Of a DNA stretch of 17,991 nucleotides, positions 1-8,075 are shown piece by piece. Below the pieces are notes generated by a model. That model did not search any database, was not told the DNA's origin, and saw nothing but the letters and a program-made list of their open reading frames with translations. How positions within the stretch are numbered: the first letter of the stretch is position 1; the number at the start of each line of letters is the position of its first letter. Source of the stretch: Euperipatoides rowelli (Eukaryota > Onychophora > Udeonychophora > Euonychophora > Peripatopsidae). A program made the position numbers and the translations under genes. The stretch is taken from assembly GCA_003024985.2 (NCBI GenBank), contig PXIH01S0012898.1; one strand, given 5' to 3'.

Positions 1-103
1 TGAGTTTGACATTTGTTGGTAGGAAGGTGTTGAGTTTGACATTTGTTGGTAGCAAGGTGTTGAGTTTGACATTTGTTGGTAGGAAGGTGTTGAGTATGAC
101 ATA
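1..103. repeat. 30-bp tandem repeat, truncated by window start
   Basis: Three full 30-bp units lie at 1-30, 31-60 and 61-90. They differ by a single base (g to c in unit 2). A fourth unit starts at 91 and loses similarity after about 103. The array probably continues to the left of the window. Because 30 is a multiple of 3, some frames stay open through it, including a minus-strand decapeptide repeat (TPSYQQMSNS). Nothing else suggests coding. Confidence 0.9.
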
Positions 104-821
104 CAGTATTGCCATGAACAATGGTGGAAGAGACTTTTACATATCTGTGGACCTTCTTTAACAGATTGTCAGCCAAACGTTGTTTATGGTTTATCTTTAA
201 ATTAAAATAAACACACAAAAAATAACAAGGGGGGACCGATTTAGTAAAAGAAATCAAGACTGATAACTTAGATTTCCATAAAATTAATTTAAAAATAATG
301 TGAAATGAATTGATACTAGCAGACTGCATATATTTAACAAAACTATTTATTAAAACATGAACTTAATAAGTCAATACCTTTTCAACTTATTTATGACCAA
401 TTAAAAGTTTGAACCTGAAAATATACTATTCATCTATTATTGTGTAGTCTTGAAAACACTTTGAAAGTAGAAATTAATTGGCAATAATTTTTAATAAATG
501 GGACTAAATATTTTTTTAAACATATATGCATCAGCCGAAATAGAAGTTTTTTTAAAATAAATAATAATATAACAACACTAAAACAAGAATTTGTTATATT
601 AATTCATAAAACACTGGATATAATACAAATATGATTTAAGTATTGTAAATACCTTACATGTACACAAAGGATTAACTCTATAGCTCAAAATGGACATAGA
701 AGTAATGGGATACTGTAAATACAAAGAGAATACATGAGCTTTATTTAATCTTAAGGTGTCACAAATAAAAGGGAAAATTGTTTTTCTACCACAGCCAGCA
801 GAGCGCATAATGAAAAATCAA
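104..821. other. AT-rich non-genic stretch
   Basis: I see no coding region, RNA gene or clear transposon end in this stretch. It is A/T-rich with short homopolymer runs. The open frames are short and look random. Confidence 0.5.
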
Positions 822-991
822 GCCGGGTGTGGTGCACTCACCTGTAATCCTCTGCCTAGGAAGCTGGAGTTGGTGGATGGCTCTGATCACGGATTAATTG
901 TTAGTCGTTTAATATGGTGACTGGACGTCCGCCCTTTGTCGCATCAAAAACCTAAGTTGCAGTTTTTCACAATCTGATCTGTGTGCATCCC
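822..991 (+). ncRNA. 7SL/SRP RNA-like sequence, probably a pseudogene or SINE relic
   Basis: The sequence starts gccgggtgtggtg and continues cacctgtaatcc, then aggaagctggag. These match in order the 5' (Alu) domain of animal SRP RNA as I know it. Further on, tttaatatggtgact at 908-922 resembles the conserved ATCAATATGGTGACC of helix 5, and cctaag at 951-956 matches the GCCTAAGG before helix 6. The helix 6 segment then seems to be missing. A weak echo of helix 8 (ctgatctgtg, 974-983) follows. The deleted S domain argues for a dead copy. No A tail or TSD was found. An independent 7SL-derived SINE is an alternative. Identification rests on remembered consensus sequence, not a search. Confidence 0.55.
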
Positions 992-1685
992 ATTCTTTTC
1001 CTGTTGTCTTGATTTATATGCATACAGTTTACATTTGTGCAGTATATCCAAAAAAAAATGGTTTTGTAAAACTTCATGCTGAAATACAACTAACTATTAA
1101 ATTGATGTATGAATTGAATGTTGAAAGCTCAAAGTTTGCCTATCTTCATTTTGAATTAAAATATATACTGAAATACTGAAAAAAAATATATTATTAAAAT
1201 CATTTAGCTTTTGAGTTGAAATAATCACTGAAATACAAAACAAAACAAAAAATATCAAATAGGTTTGTATGCAAGATGGGCTGTGTAAAATGATAGTAGA
1301 GGGGAAATGGTGGAGGTCTGTAAAATTTTGGAAATGCTGATATCATTCTTAGTGGACTCATTTTGACCACAGATGGCACTGAACGTCTTTCCTGTAAGAT
1401 ATACCATTCTTGGTAGACTAATAATTATGAAACATTTACACTTTTATTTCTATTTTTTTGACCAAGAGGCATTATATCTTTCCTCTAAACACATTGTGGC
1501 AAGGTACATTATTCATGAAAATTTTGATTCAAATCAGATCAGCAAGTTTTGAGATTTTTCTTTTACATTTTTATCTCTCTTTGTGGCCACAGAGGGCACT
1601 ATTTACCTTTGACTTCTTATTGCATGCACTCATTGGATTTATACCACACCCATGTATCAAATTACAAATATGCTATCTGTATCAG
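992..1685. other. Non-genic stretch with a thrice-repeated short motif
   Basis: No gene is visible. Three spaced, diverged copies of a motif like ttgaccacagatggcact followed by a ctttcc-type tail occur near 1363, 1454 and 1582. The copies are about 91 and 128 bp apart. They may be an old degenerate repeat. Confidence 0.4.
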
Positions 1686-1702
1686 AATTAATTTTTATTT
1701 TA

Positions 1703-1759
1703 TTTTTTTTTAAACATAAAATATTATACAATGTATAATATTTTATGTTTAAAAAAAAA
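1703..1759. repeat. Perfect 28-bp-arm palindrome
   Basis: The arms at 1703-1730 and 1732-1759 are exact reverse complements separated by one base (1731). The outer 9 bases are T9/A9 and the inner part is A/T-rich. It lies at the 3' (left) end of the SINE insertion and overlaps its terminal A tail. Confidence 0.9.
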
Positions 1760-1762
1760 CAT

Positions 1763-1804
1763 ATCACGAGAAGGAAAATACAAATCACGAGAAGGAAAAT
1801 ACAA
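1763..1804. repeat. Two exact copies of a 21-bp unit
   Basis: A 21-bp unit (starting atcacgagaagg) occurs at 1763-1783 and is repeated exactly at 1784-1804. It lies between the palindrome and the T15 run. Confidence 0.9.
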
Positions 1805-1858
1805 ATAAGGATTTTTTTTTTTTTTTAATTTCCTGAGTAAATTTCTGCGTTTATTTAA

Positions 1859-2007
1859 TTATTTACAATATACAATTTTGTATGGTTTAACAGTCTTCTT
1901 AAACTGGATACAACAGTGTTGCAAACCTTCTTCTTGTGCATGACCAATTGACCATTCTCCATTTTCTACTTCCATTATAACTTTTCCTTTGTCATTAATC
2001 CAATTTT
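1859..2007 (-). pseudogene. Exon-like segment of unknown gene inside the SINE insertion
   Basis: On the minus strand a pyrimidine-rich stretch (gtttctctcttaatag) ends in AG just before an open frame of 48 codons. It starts with a partial codon, reads NWINDKGKVIMEVENGEW early and ends KPYKIVYCK with a TAA at 1859-1861. An AATAAA (plus-strand 1850-1855) lies just past the stop, and an A15 run (plus-strand T at 1812-1826) begins about 23 bases later. That spacing is what a cleaved, polyadenylated mRNA end would show. I do not recognise the protein. It may be the last exon of a host gene carried along by SINE read-through, a LINE-derived tail, or coincidence. Confidence 0.35.
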
Positions 2008-2097
2008 CTATTAAGAGAGAAACAATTAATACTAATACTGTATAATATACTAAATTCTCCGGTGCCGCCAAACAGCGAAAGAAATTTGCCAATTTTT

Positions 2098-2192
2098 TGG
2101 CACCGGAGTGCCCAGGGATCGAACTCATGACCCCCTTATATGTACAAGGCTACCGTGACCGGTACGAAACCTCACGGCCACCGTCCCTTGGC
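2098..2192 (-). mobile_element. tRNA-derived SINE head (A and B boxes)
   Basis: Read on the minus strand, this part folds roughly like a tRNA. The B box gttcgatccc matches the RNA polymerase III consensus GGTTCGANNCC closely. The upstream tggccgtgagg sits where the A box should be. The parental tRNA was not identified. It supplies the internal promoter of the composite insertion. Confidence 0.65.
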
Positions 2193-2485
2193 AATTAATT
2201 TTTATTTTATACATTTTTTTTCATATATTTATTTTTTCATGAATATGGTATATATCCTTGGGAAGATTCAAACAGTTATGGCAAAATTAGTTAAAATTTA
2301 TTTAAAATTGATTTAATTAGCATTTTTATTTATTTAAAGGTTCTCATTCAAGATGGTAATCCTTGTGCTTTGCAATTTTTAGATTATGTTTAATTTTATA
2401 TTGATTGCTTTAATAATACTAAATCAAGTTTTCTATTATTTTCATTTAAAAAGTAAACTTATTTCTAACCATCGTTCACTTTTAG

Positions 2486-2947
2486 GTGGCCTATGGAATT
2501 ACTCTGAGAATGTGCGACCCAATTCTGGTGGCTCTGTTTATTCATCTCTTACTACCAATACATGTAAGACAACAATGTGCTTTAGTGACTTTCCTTTCCC
2601 AAAAGAAGAATCTATGTATATGCCCCATTGCCATTATTGGAAATATTTAAATGATTATGCTCAGCATTTTGACCTCCTAAAGTATATCAACTTTAATTGT
2701 CAAATCCTTCATGTAGAACCAGCCAAGGACTATGATGAAACAGGAAGATGGACAATCGATTTGAAAAATATTAAATCCAACCTAACTGCATCAGAAACTT
2801 TTAATCATGTGATTGTTTGTACAGGTGTGATGAAAGATTCTATATTTCCTAATATCCCCGGAATGAACAAATTTAAGGGAGAAATATTGCATAGTAAAGA
2901 ATATAGAAAACCTGAAATATTTGCCAATAAACGGATTTTAATAATTG
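2486..2947 (+). CDS. FMO exon (first visible)
   Basis: The acceptor cacttttag ends at 2485 and the donor is gtaagg at 2948. The exon starts with 2 bases of a split codon and ends with 1. It encodes 153 complete codons from GLWNYSENV through FKGEILHSKEYRKP to KRILIIG. A single exon covers what is split between exons in mammalian FMOs, as I recall them. Open frame upstream (2386-2485) is intron, not coding. Confidence 0.88.
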
Positions 2948-4015
2948 GTAAGGACAATAATATTATTTTTTAGGCTTGAAAACCAGGATAAAAATATATA
3001 TAATTTTTAACTATATTCACAAAATAACTTATAAATAATCATATTATTTTATTGTAAATAACAAACCAAAATAGTCAATCTTGCTGATTTCAACTACAAC
3101 ATTAGGGCTGTTCTACTAACATAGAGGTAGAGGCCAATACAGCCAGCAATGATTACATGATAAACATGTTTCCTTGGTATGGGAGATTCACAAACATCTG
3201 ATGTCAGACCGAGGACCCCAGTTAAGTGGTCATATAATGAATTTTCTATGTGATTGGCTAAATATGTATAGGTACATATCTCCCTGATTCAAATGGCATC
3301 TTAAAAAAGATTAATAGTACCGGTACTCAATGCATTTTTGTGACCAAAACTACTCAGACTGGGACATAATTGAAGGGTCGACTGCAAAACTTAGTTGCTC
3401 CATTTTTTTTTTTTTTTTTGACAATGAGTTATCTATTGTAAAAAATAGAGAAAAATATAATGCATATATTGGGGTAAGAATGAGATATCTCCAAGGAATT
3501 GCAAGCCAGCTATAAGGTAAAATGAACTGCATTCTTGTTGGATTTGAATCAACAACAAGGCATCTCCAGAAGTCACCTGCTTCTTGCGTCAAAATAGCAA
3601 CCATTTGAACATTAAGTTTCCTATTAAAATTGTGTTCAATTTTTCAGATTTTTATTTTTCTTTCAAGTTAAAACTTTTGTGATGTGTATTTATCATGAAC
3701 TTGTTCATATTAATAATTTTTTTAATAAAAAAAAAATTAATTTTCATTTTTTTTATGCAAGACGCAGGTAGCTCCATTTTAATCTCACCCCCTAATAGCC
3801 AAAAAAAACTAAAAAAAATATTTTTTTTCCTGTGGATTACAGTAATATTAACTCTGAGATTTTTAATACTTTTTGTAAGTTTTAAGGCATATAAATATAA
3901 CATGAATTTTTAAAATGCTTTTTTCATTTCCTGTAAAATTTGAAAAAGTGGAACCACTTGGGTTTTGCAGCCGACCCATCAATTCTAAAGTATGCATTAC
4001 AAGCTCTCAATATTG

Positions 4016-4063
<48 letters not shown>

Positions 4064-7000
4064 TAGTATTGTTTATTAGTATTAGTATTAATTCGTATTA
4101 CTTCAATTTAGGCAATTCTAATTCCGCTGGTGACATAGCAGTGGATGCCTGTAATCATACAAATTGTCAAGTGAGTATAAAGATGTTCATGGGTTGATTG
4201 TATATTCATTAAACATTTATTTAATTGTACACTATTTTTAATAAACACTTTCTACCAATATAAAATATTACCATTTTAGTCTTTATCATAATCATCTTAT
4301 TCCTTTTACCATCATGATTTTTCTTATTTCTTTTACTATTATTAATTTTATTCTCATAAGTTTCATTAGATTCTCTGTCTGGATTAAACTAATTTGAAGT
4401 ATGTGTTAGTGGGGGGTCTAAAGAAAACAATACGAGTATAATAGGACTTTATATTAAATGTATGGTGGATAACTGACCTCTAAATTTCACTTAAAATAAG
4501 TTAAAATATTGCTCAACAATATTTAATACATTGTATAAAAATTCTCTCTTTCCTTTTCTTTATTTATATATTTAATATTGAGAGATATTACCATCAAGAG
4601 AACTTATCTTCAGAGAATAATTATTATTATGCCCTCTTGAGCTCCTATTCCAGTGATTTCCAACCATTTATACATAGGAACACCCTTAAGATGGCTAAAT
4701 TTTCAGTAATACATTGCTAATTAATATTTACATAATGACAGATATGTATAAATATGCATACTATATAATACATAAACAGTTCTAAATTATACTACTATGT
4801 CATGACACATGGGTTGGGAATCGCTGGAATATTAATATTGAGACATACTATGTATATATACAGTAGTGCTTTATATAAGAATTAAGTACATTTTAAGCCC
4901 TAAGGAATCTCCAAACAGCCAATTTTAGAAAACATTTATCACAATGTATATACATTTGTGGATTAATGTATGCCTGTATGTGTAGATGTCTGTGTGTGTA
5001 AATATGCGTATATTTGTGTTAATGCCTTTGTGGGTTAATATATGTATGTCTGTGTCAATATGAGTATGTTTATGTTAATGTGTGTATCTGTGTCAATGTG
5101 TATGTATGTGTGTGTCATTGTGTGTGACAATATATGTATGTATGTGTGTCTGTCAATGGGTTTTAGTCTGTGTCAATGTGTGTATGTCTGTGTATGTATG
5201 TACTAATGTATCTGTGTGCATGTGTGTCAATGTGTAGGCTATATATCAATGTACATGTCTGTGTGTCAATGCCTATATGTCTGTGTGTGTGTGTGTGTGG
5301 AATAACTTTTGGGTAGTAACATATTAATTTTGACAATAAAAATAGGAAATTAACTAATGCATATATTGTATTATGTGTCATAACATGAACTAATAGTTTG
5401 AAGTAATGGAAGAATCATGTTTTTATTACATAACTAGGTAAGTAGTGGGTGTAAAATATTGCCAATTGATTTCCACAAGGAATATATTATGCAATATGCA
5501 TAGTATCCTATGAGGTGTAAATAACAAGTGGAAAAAGGAAAAAAAATTAAACAAATTTAGATAGAGACAGAACATTAATTTAGTAATTGGTGGCACGATT
5601 GCAGATATTTTCCATAAGTGCATGAAATGTGAGATCAATCAACTCTAGTGTTTACTTTGATATAGATAACATATTTAGAGATCATTCATATATCTAAACC
5701 ATGACATAACTTAAGGACACATCTAGTCAATTGTTTCCAAAAAGATAAATAATGGTGTGAATGGCCATGACTGCGACCAATCATTACAATAGAGGGGGAA
5801 AAATAAAAACTCATTCACACCATCATTATCAATAAATTATTCAGTTAATTAGCTAGAATTGAATTAATAATAATTCATTTGGATATATTTTTTATTATAG
5901 AGTTAAATAAACACCCTGAATCTAACTTGTGGGGGATTCTAGTAACAGGCATATTCCTAAGAGAAATTACTTATATGAATGACTCCCCAAGAATGGCTCA
6001 TATGAATGAGTCACCATGACTCATAAATATGCCTCACCATGAATGACTCATGTAAATGACTCATAACATGTATCATCATGAATGGCTTACTTAGGTGGAT
6101 GAGGCTATGCGCTAGCTCACTGAAAATGAATACTTCTGGTCCATCATTAATATAGTCCTTTCTCATTCCTGGTCTTATAATCTGGAGAAGATTGATCCTA
6201 GCAATTTGAAAAGAGTTCATTTAAATATCTTGTTTCAGTATTTTGAAGAAGATTGAAATAAAGTATATAGAGAAGTGGGTATAAAAGAATAAACATTAAA
6301 AAGGACAAGGTGCAAGGTGCTTATGATCCGAGTATTGAACTGAAATTAATGCCCAAACTATATGTATGACCTTGTATGCATGACAAAATTTAGTAATAAG
6401 AGAAGTAAGATGTAGCACCTTATCCAATGTAGATATTAAATTTAACCTTCATATTTTTAAATCCAAGAAGATTGATAACAGTTAAGTAACAAAAAAATTC
6501 TCAGCTATAAAATAGCAAAGAGAGAGATATAGATAATACCAATATTTTCAATCTATTTTTAGGTATATTTAAGTACTGGATCAGGTATGTGGATTATATC
6601 AAGGATTTCAAATGGCAAACCAATTGAATTTTTACAAACTCGTTTTGGACTTTATTTTCCTAAATTCTTCATTGAACAATTTATTCAGAAACATGGTAAC
6701 TCACGTATTAGCCATCAATGTCTGGGTTTAAACTCAAAAGCATTTTATAATTCTGCAGTTATGATTAGTGAAGATATACAATACAAAATTCTATCAGGAC
6801 AGCTCCTTCTCAAGAACCATGTGATTGAATTTAATAAATCTGGTGTGAAATTTGATGATGATTCATCAGCAGATTTTGATTTGGTTGTTTGTGCAACTGG
6901 ATATAAAATTGGTCTGGAAATTTTGGACGATTCAATTGTTGCCAGTAAGGGGTTATTTTATACACAACTAATTTTATCTTATTATTAGGTAGCTTACAAA

Positions 7001-8046
7001 TGTTAAAGTAATTATAACTTAAATATTTTTATTTATTCAATCTTTAGAAAATCATGGTGATATTCAACTCTACAAAATGACTTGGCCCGTAAATCTGTCC
7101 CATCCAACTCTAGCATTTGTCGGAATTTTTCAGTCTATGGGAGCACATCCTCCTGTAGCTGAACTCCAAGCCAGATGGATTGCAAAATTATTTTCTAATG
7201 GTGGTAAACTTCCAAGTAAAGATATAATGTTACATGAAATAGTTGAAGCCAAGGACAAAATGTACAAACAGTATGGAAAACATGTTTTTAGGGTTTGTAT
7301 AATAAAGATAATAAAAAAATTAAGCATTATAAACAATGTAAAATTAAATTCATATAATTCAAGTCTTTACTTTTTTAGTTTTAATTTAATAATCATAACC
7401 ATGATCATCAGAATCATTGTATGTATAATCATCATAATCTTTATCAACATTATCCTTAATTAATTTTGCTTTTCAAATGATGCATTTTATCCTGATGAAT
7501 TTAACAAATTACTATTACTGTTAAAAAATTGTATGTATGTGTATAATGTTCACACTAGTGCCATCTGGTTAATATTTTCTAAAGCTTTTTCCCATTCAAT
7601 TAATATTCATTTTTTATGCTTAATGAATTAAAGATATATAGATTGTCATGCATATACAAAAGAGTGGATAGTGCATATATTATTCAAATGTAGATATAAA
7701 TTCAGATATTTTACATCCATTTTTATCTTTTCAGTTTCCGAATTTATCTTTTCGTGACTCTATAGCAGAAGAGATTGGTGTTAAACCACATTTCTGGAAG
7801 ATTTTTTTAAAAAATCCAATATTAGCTTTTCTTTGTTGGTTTGGTCCAGCTTTTCCTGCCCAACATCGTTTACAAGGTCCCCATAGGTGGCAAGGAGCAA
7901 TACAAGTCTGTTATTCTTCGTATAATGACACCATGCAAGCCAATAAATTGAATAGAAGTTTGGAAAACAAAATTCTAATACCATCTGTCATTAAATATTG
8001 CTGTATTCTAGGAATATTTCTGGCAATTTTTGTCTTAATTTATTGA
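2486..8046 (+). CDS. Flavin-containing monooxygenase (FMO), 5' partial, five visible exons
   Basis: By family, this enzyme uses NADPH, FAD and O2 to oxygenate nitrogen or sulfur of xenobiotic and endogenous substrates at the ER membrane. Exons 2486-2947, 4112-4170, 6563-6944, 7048-7292 and 7735-8046 join in frame to about 485 residues; FMOs are about 530. Visible landmarks in order are GGLW at the exon 1 start, CFSDFPFP, the FMO signature FKGEILHSKEY, an NADPH-site region IIGNSNSAGDIA, CATGY (usually FATGY), LQARW and a hydrophobic C-terminus (LGIFLAIFVLIY) matching the usual ER anchor. The first coding exon with the FAD GxGxxG is absent and presumably lies upstream. The second glycine of the NADPH motif reads serine, and the usual STRRG reads STGSG. 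There are no in-frame stops, so I take it as a live gene. The exact FMO subtype is not assignable. Confidence 0.9.
3369..3984. repeat. Inverted pair of a roughly 40-bp repeat
   Basis: The plus-strand segment 3369-3406 (attgaagggtcgactgcaaa...) reappears in reverse complement at 3943-3984. The shared core gttttgcag(t/c)cgaccc(t/a)tcaat has only two differences. The two copies face each other across about 540 bp and could be the ends of one foldback or two copies of an uncharacterised short element. Confidence 0.65.
4017..4063 (+). repeat. (TTA)n microsatellite upstream of a splice acceptor
   Basis: About 15.7 uninterrupted TTA units. It ends 48 bases before the acceptor AG (4110-4111) of the 59-nt FMO exon, so it occupies the zone where the branch point is normally found. 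Confidence 0.95.
4112..4170 (+). CDS. FMO 59-nt exon with NADPH-binding motif
   Basis: The acceptor is acttcaatttag and the donor is gtgagt at 4171. The first two bases complete a Gly codon with the previous exon. Then 19 codons encode NSNSAGDIAVDACNHTNCQ. Aligned by family knowledge to G-x-G-N-S-G-x-D-I-A, the second glycine is serine and the third is alanine. Alanine there is common in related families. Confidence 0.85.
4651..4826. mobile_element. Small non-autonomous hAT-like element (MITE relic)
   Basis: The left end cagtgatttccaacc and the reverse complement of the right end, cagcgattcccaacc, match at 13 of 15 positions. They resemble the CAGNGNTTCNCAACC ends common in hAT elements. Total length is 176 bp, so there is no room for a transposase. 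No 8-bp target duplication survives (tcctattc on the left, gaatatta on the right), so the call rests on the termini. Confidence 0.6.
4960..5299. repeat. Degenerate TG-rich tandem array
   Basis: Imperfect repeats of tgtgtatg, tctgtgtcaatg and tgtatg run through this stretch. A recurring unit of about 20 bp resembles tctgtgtcaatgtgtgtatg. A pure (GT)n run of 9 units closes the array at 5282-5299. Confidence 0.85.
6007..6063. promoter_or_regulatory. Cluster of four AP-1/TRE-type heptamers in FMO intron
   Basis: Exact TGAGTCA occurs at 6007-6013 and exact TGACTCA at 6017-6023, 6044-6050 and 6057-6063. The surrounding sequence is a loose repeat of atgaatgactcat (from about 5986). The heptamer is the known AP-1 (Fos/Jun) site. 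Whether it acts as an enhancer or is just a by-product of the repeat cannot be told from sequence. Confidence 0.4.
6563..6944 (+). CDS. FMO exon
   Basis: The acceptor is tctatttttag and the donor gtaagg at 6945. It encodes 127 codons plus 1 base. It starts VYLSTGSGMWIISRISNG, equivalent to the family's VFLSTRRGAWV, and includes ISEDIQYKILSGQL and the CATGY motif (FATGY in most FMOs). Translation is open throughout. The Arg pair expected after ST is Gly-Ser here. By family knowledge an Arg in this place contacts the NADPH 2'-phosphate. Confidence 0.9.
7048..7292 (+). CDS. FMO exon
   Basis: The acceptor is ttcaatctttag, after a 103-bp intron. Two bases complete the split AAA codon. The segment GIFQSMGAHPPVAELQARW matches the family's GLIQPLGAIMPIAELQARW. 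The end is set at AGG before gtttgt (7293) because the next exon begins in phase 0. A weaker alternative donor after CAT (7283) would also keep the frame. Confidence 0.88.
7293..7734 (+). other. FMO last intron, no internal feature seen
   Basis: This intron is 442 bp, A/T-rich, with gtttgt donor and tatcttttcag acceptor. An open frame runs on from the upstream exon to 7463, but it turns into low-complexity Ile/Asn sequence. That supports the intron call. Confidence 0.75.
7735..8046 (+). CDS. FMO terminal exon
   Basis: The exon opens in phase 0 after ttttcag and ends at TGA 8044-8046 (103 codons). FRDSIAEEIGVKPHF matches the family's YLDELALEIGAKPDF. FGPAFPAQHRLQGPHRW matches the FGPCNSYQYRLVGPGKW segment. 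The last 19 residues (VIKYCCILGIFLAIFVLIY) are hydrophobic, as expected for the C-terminal ER anchor. No splice site was needed beyond the stop. Confidence 0.92.
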   Translation, partial: FPNLSFRDSIAEEIGVKPHFWKIFLKNPILAFLCWFGPAFPAQHRLQGPHRWQGAIQVCYSSYNDTMQANKLNRSLENKILIPSVIKYCCILGIFLAIFVLIY

Positions 8047-8075
8047 AATAAACTAAAATAGAATTTTATAATAAA
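8047..8075 (+). terminator. Two polyadenylation signals of the FMO gene
   Basis: AATAAA occurs at 8047-8052, directly after the stop codon, and again at 8070-8075. The second is the better candidate because it leaves a minimal 3' UTR. The cleavage site cannot be fixed from sequence. Confidence 0.6.

Larger units (their letters stand above)
1686..2210 (-). mobile_element. Composite tRNA-SINE insertion with 18-bp target-site duplication
   Basis: The 18-bp sequence aattaatttttattttat occurs exactly at 1686-1703 and 2193-2210 and is best read as a TSD. On the minus strand the insert starts at 2192. It has a tRNA-like head with an A-box-like tggccgtgagg, a D-arm-like ccgtga/tcacgg pairing and a B box gttcgatccc (2116-2125 on plus). 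A 10-bp inverted repeat follows (2057-2066 with 2099-2108). Next come an exon-like segment ending in AATAAA and A15, then about 100 bp more, and a second A tail next to the left TSD. This is the arrangement expected of LINE-mediated retrotransposition. The TSD is A/T-rich, so chance identity is not fully excluded. Confidence 0.65.
2948..4111 (+). other. FMO intron with inverted repeat pair and (TTA)n
   Basis: This intron is 1164 bp with GT..AG ends. Apart from the inverted repeat copies (3369-3406 and 3943-3984) and the (TTA)n array, I see only A/T-rich sequence with homopolymer runs. The open frames here are low-complexity artefacts. Confidence 0.75.
4171..6562 (+). other. FMO intron with hAT relic, TG-rich array and AP-1-like cluster
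   Basis: This intron is 2392 bp with gtgagt donor and ctatttttag acceptor. It contains a small hAT-like element (4651-4826), a degenerate TG-rich array (about 4960-5299) and a cluster of TGASTCA heptamers (6007-6063). No coding region is seen in between. The ORFs over the TG array are repeat artefacts. Confidence 0.8.

Noticed and set aside
2386-2485. ATG at 2386 as the FMO start
   Set aside because: The sequence before GGLW (FILIALIILNQVFYY...) is unlike the FAD-binding N-terminus, and a good acceptor (cacttttag) lies directly before the homologous part.
3540-3610. B-box-like gattcaaatcc on the minus strand, a possible second tRNA-SINE
   Set aside because: No convincing A box at the right distance, no cloverleaf, no tail or TSD.
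3652-3913. Overlapping open frames on both strands
   Set aside because: Long A and T runs read as Lys/Phe/Ile on either strand. They lie within an FMO intron.
5163-5381. 72-codon minus-strand frame rich in His and Thr
   Set aside because: It is the translation of the TG-rich array.
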